Of a stretch of 23,257 bases of DNA, positions 8,272-16,700 are shown in pieces (the first letter of the stretch is position 1; each line of letters opens with the position of its first letter). A program made the position numbers and the translations under genes. The notes beneath the pieces are model-generated. The model was not told the DNA's origin. It searched no databases and worked only from the letters and a program-made list of their open reading frames with translations. This DNA comes from Deltaproteobacteria bacterium (GTDB taxonomy: Bacteria; Desulfobacterota; DSM-4660; Desulfatiglandales; Desulfatiglandaceae). The stretch lies in the NCBI GenBank assembly GCA_011051075.1, contig DREN01000179.1:1-23257 (forward strand). Direction: 5' to 3'.

Positions 8272-9957
8272 TTATCTGACCAGGGCCTGCAGGTCAGAAA
8301 GAATACCTTCCGTCTGTTCAGAAAAAGGCCTGTCAGGAGCCAGGGCCTTCATGGCCAGTTGAAGGTCCCGTTTCAGCCTGAAGAGCATCTTTATCTCCCC
8401 GGGGGAGTATCCCGCTCCCCTCAGCAGTTTGTAGATCTCCTCCACATAGGCCTGACCGTCGGTGAAGCTTCTGTGGATCCTCTCCGGCATCCGGGACATG
8501 AGCCGGGATGCCTCGACAGAATCCATTGTGTCGTGACGCCATGCAAGCCCCAGTCCCTTGAGGCCCAAGGGAGCCCGGTCCCTGTGTACAAGGGTGTTGC
8601 CCGTATAGTAGAAGAGGTATGGATGATAGTATGGAAGGCCGCTATCGTTTATAAACTCGACCGTTTCTGAAAAGGTGTCACGGGTCTCTCCTGGATAGCC
8701 GATGATAAAACTCCCCCTGGCCGTGATACCCGAATCGTTCAGCATCCTTATGGCCTCGAGTGACTCCTCCTTTTTCAGCCTCTTGTCCATCCTGTCTAAG
8801 ATTCTCTGGCTGCCCGACTCAAGCCCCAGGTCCACGAACTCACACCCCGACTTTTTCATGAGCTTCACCAGATCGGGTGTCAGGGCGCTGGCCCGCGCAA
8901 AGGATGACCAGGTAAAACTGAAACCCTCTTCCATCATCATCTCAAGCACCGCCTTGATCCTCTTCCTGTTGGCGGTGAAATTATCGTCGGTAAAGCGCAC
9001 GTGCCTTACAAGGCCCAGGCCCTCTATCCGTCTCAGCTCATCCCTGAGTACCTCGACCGACTTGTAGTGAACCTCTGGAAACAGCCAGTGATAGGTACAG
9101 AACCTGCACCTGTAAAAGCATCCCCGGCTGCTGTTCACCGGAAGTATGCTGCGCAGATACCCCTTTGGTATCAGGTCCCATTGAACGGCCATCTGGTCCA
9201 TCCCCATCTCTTCTTCCCGTCTCGGGGTAAAAAAGATCCGGCCCTGGTCATCAAAACAGGCCAGGTTGGGAACCGAACGCGGATCGCCACCCCTCTCCAT
9301 GGTCCGGAGCAGCTCCACCAGGGTCTGCTCCCCCCGGGCCTCCACAACAAAGGCATCCACATTCCCGCAAAAATTCGACAGGTAATCAAGGGTCTTCTTG
9401 GAGAAATCCTGTCCCCGGTGCAGGACCTTCTTCACCAGCATGCCCCCTGCTATCACAGCCACATCCGGGGCATACCCCTTGACCTGGGCGGCCATCTCCC
9501 TGATATCGTCCATGAAGATGAAGTTGGAGGAAATGCAGACCGCCAAAGGTTCCTGGCGGAGAAGGTCGGGAAGGTTCCCGGTGGAGTAGTTCTGAACGAC
9601 CACCGGGGTATATCCGTGGCCAAGGAGGTATTGATAGAGGTATATGCCGTTTAAGGTAACCGTATTGGCAAGGGAGTAATACTCCGTCACATTATCGGGG
9701 GTGATGGTCGGAAAACGACGCCCTCCCCTTATGTAGTTCATCAGGTCCAGCAGGTCCATGTAGCGGCCCTCAAGGAAGAGGAGGGAGTCGGCGATATTCC
9801 TGTGTACCGCCTTTTGAATTCCGGCCAGATCAAGGCCGGGAAACCGTGGGGACTGTCTCTCGGCCCTCTCTTCGGCATGGGCCAGCTTACGCCTGAGATG
9901 GGCATCGTTGTCCAAGGGCTGGTTCTGGGCGATTATTATGACCGCAGGGGGCTTCAT
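8272..9957 (-). CDS. Radical SAM protein with N-terminal B12-binding-like domain
   Basis: The 561-residue protein has a Rossmann-like region resembling the B12-binding fold at about 95-220. A TIM-barrel radical SAM domain follows, with the cluster motif C-x3-C-x2-C in GCFYRCRFCTYHW (Cys280, 284, 287). Later come DDNFTANRKR, LGLESGSQRILDRMDK and GSFIIGYPGET, all typical of this class. No DxHxxG cobalamin ligand motif is visible, so any B12 binding would be base-off without His, or lost. It probably methylates or rearranges a substrate, but the reaction is unknown. I chose the ATG at 9957 although the frame is open to an ATG at 10227. The upstream 90 codons do not look like protein and contain the TTGACA/TATAAG promoter, so they lie mostly outside the transcript. 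AAGGAAGGA lies 13 nt upstream. It is the first gene of the long minus-strand operon. Confidence 0.88.
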   Translation of the reverse strand: MKPPAVIIIAQNQPLDNDAHLRRKLAHAEERAERQSPRFPGLDLAGIQKAVHRNIADSLLFLEGRYMDLLDLMNYIRGGRRFPTITPDNVTEYYSLANTVTLNGIYLYQYLLGHGYTPVVVQNYSTGNLPDLLRQEPLAVCISSNFIFMDDIREMAAQVKGYAPDVAVIAGGMLVKKVLHRGQDFSKKTLDYLSNFCGNVDAFVVEARGEQTLVELLRTMERGGDPRSVPNLACFDDQGRIFFTPRREEEMGMDQMAVQWDLIPKGYLRSILPVNSSRGCFYRCRFCTYHWLFPEVHYKSVEVLRDELRRIEGLGLVRHVRFTDDNFTANRKRIKAVLEMMMEEGFSFTWSSFARASALTPDLVKLMKKSGCEFVDLGLESGSQRILDRMDKRLKKEESLEAIRMLNDSGITARGSFIIGYPGETRDTFSETVEFINDSGLPYYHPYLFYYTGNTLVHRDRAPLGLKGLGLAWRHDTMDSVEASRLMSRMPERIHRSFTDGQAYVEEIYKLLRGAGYSPGEIKMLFRLKRDLQLAMKALAPDRPFSEQTEGILSDLQALVR

Positions 9958-10069
9958 GGACGATATTGGGTCCTTCCTTTGAGACGACTCCAGATCTTCC
10001 TCCAGGCCTGAAACCGCCGCCGGGTAGTGTGGGGTGGGGTCATATATCAAAAACGGCACATGGGAGATC

Positions 10070-10098
10070 CTTATAGCCCTTACGGGGTGGATTGTCAA
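10070..10098 (-). promoter_or_regulatory. Sigma70-type promoter of the radical SAM/ATP-grasp/ABC operon
   Basis: On the minus strand, -35 TTGACA (10098..10093) and -10 TATAAG (10075..10070) are separated by exactly 17 nt. That is a perfect -35 and a five-of-six -10. The predicted transcript would begin near 10063, giving a leader of about 105 nt before the ATG at 9957. No comparably good promoter was noticed in the gaps further down the operon. Confidence 0.75.
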
Positions 10099-10190
10099 CG
10101 CCGGAGAACGGCCTTTCCGGTCAACACAGGCCGGAACGGACCAAAGGTCACCGTGCAAAGGAAAGGGTCCTTTATCCCAGACAGGCGCTA

Positions 10191-10199
10191 TGTTATAAT
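10191..10199 (+). promoter_or_regulatory. cdaA: Extended -10 promoter of the diadenylate cyclase gene
   Basis: TGTTATAAT contains the TGn extension and a perfect TATAAT hexamer. The -35 at 17-nt spacing (TTTATC) matches only three of six positions, as expected when the extended -10 compensates. Transcription would start near 10206, about 147 nt before the start codon. Confidence 0.6.
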
Positions 10200-10207
10200 C
10201 CTTCTGT

Positions 10208-10330
10208 CGGGCCAGGAGTTTTTCCATACCTGGACGACCCGGCCTTCACACGGGGGGGCAAGCCAGGATGACACCGGTTTAACAGGCTACCCTTATTCAG
10301 TATCCCCGAGAAGAGATCCTCCTCTTGGGG
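10208..10330 (+). promoter_or_regulatory. Structured leader of the diadenylate cyclase mRNA
   Basis: Two hairpins are visible. The first, 10208..10241, has CGGG-CCAGG pairing with CCTGG and, after a 4-nt bulge, CCCG, and it starts almost at the predicted transcript 5' end. The second, 10304..10330, has CCCC and AAGAG pairing with CTCTT-GGGG across a GAG bulge, and it ends about 22 nt before the ATG. I could not match either to the known c-di-AMP (ydaO-type) riboswitch. The function is unknown. Confidence 0.4.
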
Positions 10331-10352
10331 GCTATGAGCGGACGAATCGATC

Positions 10353-11564
10353 ATGAATATCCTCGCCATCATTGCCAATTTCAAGATCCAGGACCTTCTT
10401 GACATCCTTTTTCTCACGGTGGTGGCCTATCACCTCTTCATCTGGTTCCAGGGGACTAAGGCCTTCAGGGCCCTCATAGGACTCCTGGTCTTAGGGGCGG
10501 TGTTCACCCTGGCAAGGGCCTGGGGTCTCTTCCTGACCACCTGGGTCTTTCAATTTCTGTGGCAGATCCTCGTGATCCTCCTGGTGGTCCTCTTTCAATC
10601 TGAAATACGGCAGGTGCTTGAAAAGGTTAACCCACTTCAGAGGCTCAGATTACGCAAAGGGACCAGGTCCGAGGCATGGGTTGAGGGGTTCACGAAGGGG
10701 ATCTTTGCCCTTGCCGGGGAGAAAACAGGCGCCATCATAATCCTTGAGAGGACCGAGAGGGTCCTGGAGCATATAACCGCCGGTCAGGAGCTTGAGGCCC
10801 CGACCACCCCGGAGATCCTGAAGACCATATTTCAGAAGGGATCACCGCTTCATGACGGCGCTGTTCTCATCAGCCATGGTGATATCGTCCAGGTGGCGGC
10901 CTATCTTCCCCTGACATCAAGAGAGGGGTTGCCAAAGGAGTGGGGTACCAGACACCGGGCAGCCATAGGCCTTTCCGAACGCTGTGATGCCCTGGTAGTA
11001 GTGATTTCCGAGGAACGGGGCCAGGTCTCCCTGGCAGAGGACGGCCGGATGATTCACGTAAAGGACCCGGCTGAGTTTTCCCGGCTTGTACAGCAATCCC
11101 TGTCCCTCCCTGACCCCCGGCCCGGGGGCTGGAAGGAAAGGTCCCGCGGGCTCCTTCTCAACCGGTGGCGCGCAAAGCTGGTATCCCTGACCCTTGTGAG
11201 CTCTTTCTGGCTGGTCCTGGCCGGCCAGCAGGACTTTGAAACCACCCTCCGGGTCCCCCTCAGAGTAAAGGGGCTCCCTTCCGGCATGAAAATCGTGGAC
11301 CCCCGCAGCACCACCATCCTGGTAACCCTCCGTGGCCTGCGCAGGGATGCCAGCATCCTTGACCAGGATAATGTGGGTGCCTGGGTGGATCTCTCCGGGG
11401 CCCGTCCCGGAACCGTCAAATTTGCCATTACCCGGAAAGAGATAGATCTGCCCCATAATCGGGTCCAGCTGGTACGCGTAGACCCGTCAAGGGTCTCGTT
11501 CACCTTCAAGGAGGTGAAACCGCCTCGGGAACAGGACCCGGGCGTGGCTGAAAAGGGGCCATGA
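10353..11564 (+). CDS. cdaA: Diadenylate cyclase (CdaA type) fused to a YbbR-like domain
   Basis: This 403-residue inner-membrane enzyme makes c-di-AMP from two ATP. Three membrane helices span about residues 15-83. The DAC domain follows (about 120-235) with GAIIILE, PLHDGAVLI (catalytic DGA at 168-170), GTRHRAAIG (RHR at 200-202) and VVISEERGQVS. After it come a fourth membrane helix (275-292) and a region (295-390) with FETTLRVPLRVKGLP and RVDPSRVSFTF, resembling one YbbR repeat. In Firmicutes these functions are split between adjacent cdaA and cdaR (ybbR) genes; here one chain holds both. The start ATG has only a weak ribosome-binding site, and a hairpin lies just upstream. No glmM is adjacent. 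The next gene is convergent, with only 31 bp between the stops. Confidence 0.92.
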   Translation: MNILAIIANFKIQDLLDILFLTVVAYHLFIWFQGTKAFRALIGLLVLGAVFTLARAWGLFLTTWVFQFLWQILVILLVVLFQSEIRQVLEKVNPLQRLRLRKGTRSEAWVEGFTKGIFALAGEKTGAIIILERTERVLEHITAGQELEAPTTPEILKTIFQKGSPLHDGAVLISHGDIVQVAAYLPLTSREGLPKEWGTRHRAAIGLSERCDALVVVISEERGQVSLAEDGRMIHVKDPAEFSRLVQQSLSLPDPRPGGWKERSRGLLLNRWRAKLVSLTLVSSFWLVLAGQQDFETTLRVPLRVKGLPSGMKIVDPRSTTILVTLRGLRRDASILDQDNVGAWVDLSGARPGTVKFAITRKEIDLPHNRVQLVRVDPSRVSFTFKEVKPPREQDPGVAEKGP

Positions 11565-11595
11565 CAGGAGGCCCTGAAGCCGGTATCCCAATGGG

Positions 11596-12474
11596 CTATC
11601 CCCTGTTCACCACGTAGATCCCCAGACTCACCAGGATCAGGGAGAGGACCAGGGTGAGGGTAAGGGATTCCGTGAGAAAGATAACCCCGCATAAGGTGGC
11701 GAATACCGGTGTCAGGAAGGTAAAGGCCGAGAGGAGGCTTACCGGGTAGGCGTGCACCAGATAGAACCAGACCAGGTAGCTTATGAAGGCGATTATGATC
11801 CCCTGAAACAGCACTGAAGAGAGGATGAGCCCATCAACGTACTGAACAGGCGTCTCCTGAAACAGGAGGCTCAGGAGAAAAAGGACCGGGATGGAAAAGA
11901 TGGTCTGGTAAAAGAGGGTGTGATGATGTGAGACTTCTCCCACCAGCCGCCTCTTGATGTATATGGTGGTGATTGCCCAGAGAAGGGCCGCGCCCAGGGC
12001 CAGCGTATCACCCAGATACTGGGCCAGCGATGGGAGATTCAGGTGTCTGGCCAGGAGGAGGACCACCCCTGAAAAGGCCAGGATCAGGCCGATTCCCTTG
12101 TGAGGGGTGATTCGATCCCCTTTCAGAAAATAATGGGCCCCCAGGGCATGGAAAAAGGGCGTGCTGTAGAGGAGTATCCAGGCTGAAGAAACCGTTGTGT
12201 AAAGGAGTGAGGAGAAGAGAAGCGCAAATTCCGTGCCGAAGAGAAGCCCCACCACAAGCCCGTCTGTCACCCTCCCCGGAAAAAGGCGCATCCCGTTCAC
12301 CTTCATCCAGATCCCTAATCCAAGGGCCGCAATCACAGACCGGATCCCAGCATTAAAAACAGGGGCTAAACCAAGGTTGGAGACCTTTATGGCCACCCCG
12401 TTGAAACCCCAGAGCATGCACAGCACCACAAGCAGGACTACCGCCTTTAGATCAAGGGCCTCTCTCTCCGGCAT
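11596..12474 (-). CDS. EamA-family (drug/metabolite transporter superfamily) membrane permease
   Basis: This 292-residue protein has about ten hydrophobic helices in two similar halves, as in EamA/RhaT exporters. Visible markers include the N-terminal MLWGFNGVAIKVS, the first-half LLYTTVSSAWILLYSTPFF, and the second-half FISYLVWFYLVHAYPVSLLSAFTFLTPVFATL with a conserved Pro in the ninth helix. Family members export amino acids or other small metabolites; this one's substrate is unknown. GGAG lies 8 nt before the ATG at 12474 and abuts the terminal base of repeat copy A, so the repeat forms the immediate upstream region. The gene converges on the diadenylate cyclase gene with no strong terminator between them. 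Confidence 0.9.
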   Translation of the reverse strand: MPEREALDLKAVVLLVVLCMLWGFNGVAIKVSNLGLAPVFNAGIRSVIAALGLGIWMKVNGMRLFPGRVTDGLVVGLLFGTEFALLFSSLLYTTVSSAWILLYSTPFFHALGAHYFLKGDRITPHKGIGLILAFSGVVLLLARHLNLPSLAQYLGDTLALGAALLWAITTIYIKRRLVGEVSHHHTLFYQTIFSIPVLFLLSLLFQETPVQYVDGLILSSVLFQGIIIAFISYLVWFYLVHAYPVSLLSAFTFLTPVFATLCGVIFLTESLTLTLVLSLILVSLGIYVVNRG

Positions 12475-12485
12475 GGGTCTGGCTC

Positions 12486-12612
12486 CTATAGGGTTTCAGA
12501 TAATGATTTTGGCAAGGCCAGAGGGAGGAATCGGAGTAAGTCGTACCCATAGTACGTCGTCGACGATTCCGACCGATAACGCAGTCCAAAATCTTTATCT
12601 GGAAGCCTATAC
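12486..12612 (-). repeat. Dispersed hairpin repeat, copy A (127 bp)
   Basis: This element is nearly identical to the reverse complement of 20307..20436: four substitutions and one 3-nt indel (TAA). Its two ends are imperfect inverted repeats of about 27 nt, TATAGGGTTTCAGATAATG... against TATAGGCTTCCAGATAAAG..., each continuing to GATTTTGG. The inner parts GGAATCG/CGATTCC and GTAC/GTAC also pair, so one strand can fold into a long interrupted hairpin. It contains no gene and looks like a MITE or large REP-type element. One end lies about 11 bp from the EamA start codon. Confidence 0.85.
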
Positions 12613-12699
12613 CAGGTCCTGTACGGCGGCCCCTGCCGGCCCGCCCCTTTTCCGTCCTCTCATGACCTTTGCACAGGGAACACCGCAACAGAGACAGGG

Positions 12700-13086
12700 T
12701 TACAACCGCCCCTCAACACAGGTAGTATCAAAACCCCCGCGGGTGTTGTATACGGTCGTCACCTTCAGACGGTTGGTTGATAGCGCGGTCTTCAGGTCAT
12801 CGTAGATCCTCTTTGTCACCCCTTCCTGAAAAAGGCCCACGCTGCGGAAGCTGACAATATAGTACTTCAGCGACTTCAGCTCAATGCATTTTCCCCCCTC
12901 GGGGTAGTACTCCACGATGAGCCGCCCCGTATCGGGCAGGCCGCTGAACGGGCATGAGGCGATAAACTCCCCCGTTTCCGTCTTTATGTACTGATTAGGG
13001 CTTTCAAACTCGAAGGTCTCAAGAAAGTCGGTCCTGATACTCTCGGGACCTTCAAATTCAAATATCTTTCCATCGGCCTTCACCAT
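12700..13086 (-). CDS. queF: NADPH-dependent 7-cyano-7-deazaguanine (preQ0) reductase, short QueF type
   Basis: QueF reduces the nitrile of preQ0 to preQ1 in queuosine tRNA modification, in the cytoplasm. This 128-residue protein is a one-domain (YkvM-type) member. It has the catalytic Cys45 in SCPFSGLPD and the conserved Asp52. The family motif E-L-K-S-L-K-Y-Y (69-76) is followed by SFRSVGLFQE, where Glu88 is kept but the preceding residue is Gln rather than the His of the Bacillus enzyme. RGGFDTTCVEG closes the fold. AAGGAG lies 9 nt before the ATG. It lies 134 bp downstream of the DUF1318 gene on the same strand and could share its transcript. No other queuosine gene is visible. Confidence 0.88.
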   Translation of the reverse strand: MVKADGKIFEFEGPESIRTDFLETFEFESPNQYIKTETGEFIASCPFSGLPDTGRLIVEYYPEGGKCIELKSLKYYIVSFRSVGLFQEGVTKRIYDDLKTALSTNRLKVTTVYNTRGGFDTTCVEGRL

Positions 13087-13220
13087 TTTTTCTTTCTCCT
13101 TTCCAGAGAGAAAAGTCCCATGAAATCACACCTCTTAACAAGCACACCGGTAACTTCTCAAAAACCCAAGATACAGGAGCTTCCCACGAAAAGGGATATA
13201 TGTCCCGGTCAGGGCCGAAC

Positions 13221-13748
13221 CTATCGCACCGGCTTCTGCCATTCCCTGGCAAAGATCTCCGCTATCTTGTTCACCTGGCCGGGGTCGATCTTAAGGGCCT
13301 TGGCGATCTCTTTGTACAGCCTTTGTCTATCCCCATTTTCGGCACTCACAAGGCCCTTCAGGTCCCTCTTTTCCTTCAAGCCCAGCCCTGCCGTATCGCC
13401 CATGGAAACGAAACCGTCACTTTCCTCTTTGAGCACCCCCTGCAGATAATAGGGTTTCATTTGGGCATACCGCGCCTTCATCCTCTGCTTCAGTGCCCTG
13501 ATTGTGGGATTAGAGACCGTTAGGGCCTCCCCTGCCCAGGCAGACGGACAGGCAAATGCCAGAAGGATGTCCCTGAGAAGGAGGCTGTCATCTCCCCTGG
13601 ATTTCTGATCCCTGATCTCATCCACGATCTCCGCTGCCACCGATTCAACCTTTTCGGCAGGAAAGTAGATATTGATGGTGACGCAGGCGAATATCAACAG
13701 TGTAAAAATTGACCCTGTCATCCACAAGGCTCGTCCATAGGTTTTCAT
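13221..13748 (-). CDS. YdbL-family (DUF1318) protein, probable lipoprotein
   Basis: This 175-residue protein starts with a membrane segment ending LLIFAC, followed by VTINIYFPAEKVESVAAEIV, the recognisable opening of DUF1318/YdbL-like proteins. The Cys could be lipidated, though Phe at the -2 position makes the lipobox imperfect. The C-terminal half (about 80-175) is a helical, charged domain with TIRALKQRMKARYAQMKPYY and IAKALKIDPGQVNKIAEIFA. In E. coli, ydbH, ynbE and ydbL are adjacent and act together in lipid transport between the inner and outer membranes. Here a single gene lies 25 bp after a YdbH/AsmA-like gene and seems to combine a lipoprotein-like N-terminus with the YdbL domain. 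The family is well supported; the combined role is inferred. Confidence 0.8.
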   Translation of the reverse strand: MKTYGRALWMTGSIFTLLIFACVTINIYFPAEKVESVAAEIVDEIRDQKSRGDDSLLLRDILLAFACPSAWAGEALTVSNPTIRALKQRMKARYAQMKPYYLQGVLKEESDGFVSMGDTAGLGLKEKRDLKGLVSAENGDRQRLYKEIAKALKIDPGQVNKIAEIFAREWQKPVR

Positions 13749-13773
13749 ACCACCCTCCTTGTTTGGATGGCCC

Positions 13774-16700
13774 CTACCTGATAATGGGGCCGCTTTCTGA
13801 TGCTGTCACACGCTTGATTCTTCTCAGCATATCCTTGAAACTGACACGGTTATCCGGGTTCTGATTTACCACATCCACGCCTGAGAATAAACCCCGTTTC
13901 ACGAAATACTCCTTACCTCCCTCCCTTATGGTGCCGCTCAGTCTGAAGATATCGTTTACAAGGACCGCATGTACACCGATCTTCCTGTAGGGGAATTCCT
14001 TGAACAAGGAACTGAACAGTCCGGCAATACCAACGAAAGGGCTCTGTCCACCCCCGATCTTGGCGATGTTGTCAACGGCCTTTACGCTTATTCTCTGGGG
14101 CACGCCGGCCCTCTCTTCTGTCTCCAGCAGAAGATCAAACCTCTGGGGTTGTCCCTGGGATACCTCCACATTTCTTGCATACCCGTTCAAGATCCCTTCG
14201 ATCTTGCCGAAAGTTGTGTCAGCGGTAAGTTCAGCGAGATTTATGTTTTTCCATCGGGCATTCAGCCTGAAGACCGGCGTGGCACCAGACAAATCAGAGA
14301 CCCCTATATCAGAAAGGGTGAGTTCCCCGCCAAAGGCATCTACCCTGATGGCGCCCGTACTTTTAAGCGTACCCTTTTCATAGACTACGGGGTTCAACCT
14401 CCCCCTGATAGTCCCGGGCACGGGATGGTTCCAAAGCCTGGCCGCAATAGGGCCAACCTCGACGGAGTCAACCAGAAGACTGGTGTTGATATTTACCCAT
14501 GGCCTGCTTCCGTACAGCCCCCCAATGGTAACCGGCCCGACCCTGATCTCTCCCCCAGGGACCTTCAGGACCGTAGGAGAATCTACAGATAACAGGTCGG
14601 GGTCCCCATGAAAGGAAAGGGCCAGTCTCTGTTCGGGGAGCATGGGAAGGTTCATGGACCGGATGGACAACGTCCCTCTCAGCCTCTCCATTGGAGATTC
14701 TTTCGGGTAGTTCTGGTACCAGAGAGGAAGGGAGAGGTGGATCCCCTTGAGAGATACGCTTTGGTCTGTGAATGAAAGCGCTCCATCATGCCACCTTAAA
14801 AGCCCCTTTGTGATCCACCCGGTCCCTGTTCCGGTCAGCTCCAGATCCGCGGCAATGGCCCCCCCCACACTAATCTCTTTTAAAAAAGGTTTCTCTGTCT
14901 GAAACGGCTCCAGAATTAAATGATGAAATAGAGGCCCCAAAGGGGTCTTCGGAACTCTCGATGCAAGATCAAAGTCCCAGGCAGGCCCCCTTTTCATAAT
15001 AGTTCCGTTTATGCGGAGTTTTAAGATATCTTTCAGGGCGACCCTCAGGTCTGACAGTTGCACACGTGGCCCATCCAGGTGGTAACTCCATTTGCAACTG
15101 CCAGACATCGGATGCTCCATCAGGTCAAAGTAGAACCTGTCGTAGAGGACCTCGCCCCGGTCTATGCTGAGATCGGTGTGGCCGGCAATGATGAGGCCCG
15201 CAGGATCGAGGCTTCCATCCATTTTGACTCTCAGGGATATCTTTTCACCGGCTGCGCTGCCATCCTGGTTTTTCAAAGAAAGATCCTGAAGGGCAAGTTC
15301 AGCGGTTAAAGACGCGCCCCTCCCCTTTTCCGACTCAATCTCCATCTGAACGGATTCAAGGCCTCTGAATTCCCAGCCCGAAGGGAGGAAGCCGAGGATG
15401 GCGGCCGATCTGATCAGACCGACCTTTTTTCCTGTCAGACCTGCGGATCTCTTCCCTCGGTCAGATTTCACCCATATGAGGAGGTTTTTCAACAGAGATG
15501 AACTGAACCGGATCTCCGGAAGGGATATGGCCTGATTTGCCACGTTGATCCTTCCCCTTGCGATCTTCAGTTCAATATCATCAACCGTAAAGGTCCCTTT
15601 TCCCAGGGACCCCTTTGCCCGCGGGATGCGTGCATGGAAATCTCTTAACTGATAAACAGGATATATACCCGAAACGGATACAGACGCGTTGAACGGTTTC
15701 AGTTCAATCCCCCCGCCCGAAAGCAGGGCATGATCCGTCCTCATGATGGCCGTGACCTCCAGGTTGGGGACCTGGCCTTTCACACTGACACGGCCGGCGA
15801 CCCGGCCGCTGAAGCGTGCCTTTTTGGTCCGGCAGGAGAGGCCGTTCTGTTTCAAGAGGGCCTGAAGGTCACAACCCCAGCGCCATTGCCCCTGTTCCTC
15901 AAGGCCATCAACGGTCCCCTGGATATTGATGGGACCGGAGAGACTGATGAAGGCAAATCTCTCCGCCATCCGGGGGGAGACCAAGGGAAGCAGATCTTCA
16001 GGCACCAGGTTGCAGTCTGCCACCTCTAACCTCAGCCGCCGTTCATCGTGGAAGGTCCCGTCAAGTCTGCCGTTAAACCGGAGGATATGGTTCACGCTCA
16101 GGTGTATGGATCGGGCCTCCACTCTGCCGTCCCTTAAATTGATCAGCCCCCCTGTTTCAAGATGCACTCCGGAAAGGGTCGGTTCTTGTTGAGAGCCGTT
16201 TTTGCGGACAAGCTCACCAAGGCCAAGGCTCAAATGCTCCACGGTCAGCTCTTGAAGGCCGTGGTGATAGATGAGCCTTCCCCTCCCGCTGATATGACCG
16301 ACCCTCAGGGCGGGGGTCTCCAAGAGGGCCTGCCCGATTGTCACCGAATACCCCATTTGAGGATCGACAAGGGATATGGCCCGATCTGTTTCCAAAGAAA
16401 AACAGGGAACGGTTAAAGAGATCTTCCTGGAGGGCCACCGGGCCCTGACGGCGCAGGATAGTTCAATAAGATGGTCGCTGTTCAGGCGCGCGTGAACCTG
16501 GTCCACACTGAGGCTTTGCTCTCCTAACTGCGCAGACACAGTGCCACCGGATAGTTCTGCCTCTTGGAACCTGATATCCCTGAAGAGAAAAAGCGCAAAT
16601 GCGCGTCTTATAAATCCACCAAGAAATGACAGAGACCTGCCCCCTGGCTCAAGGCCTGGACGGGTTAGGTCTTTAGAGACTCGACATGAAAAGCCCTCAA

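Larger units (their letters stand above)
9958..10352. other. Divergent intergenic region with two promoters and a structured leader
   Basis: This stretch separates the radical SAM operon (leftward) from the diadenylate cyclase gene (rightward). It holds a near-consensus minus-strand promoter, an extended -10 plus-strand promoter, and two hairpins in the plus-strand leader. An open frame on the minus strand crosses it, but its composition is not protein-like. No other gene was found. Confidence 0.7.

Noticed and set aside
1..10227. RiPP precursor peptide in the radical SAM/ATP-grasp operon
   Set aside because: None of the intergenic gaps or the leader holds a small open frame with a ribosome-binding site and leader-core appearance. 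A precursor left of position 1 cannot be excluded.
13087..13220. Possible preQ1 riboswitch before queF
   Set aside because: No match to the preQ1-I or preQ1-II pattern was seen; only a short GGGA/TCCC hairpin is present.
13969..14592. 207-codon open frame on the plus strand
   Set aside because: It is antisense to the YdbH-like gene, has no ribosome-binding site and has a composition rich in Pro and Arg typical of shadow frames.
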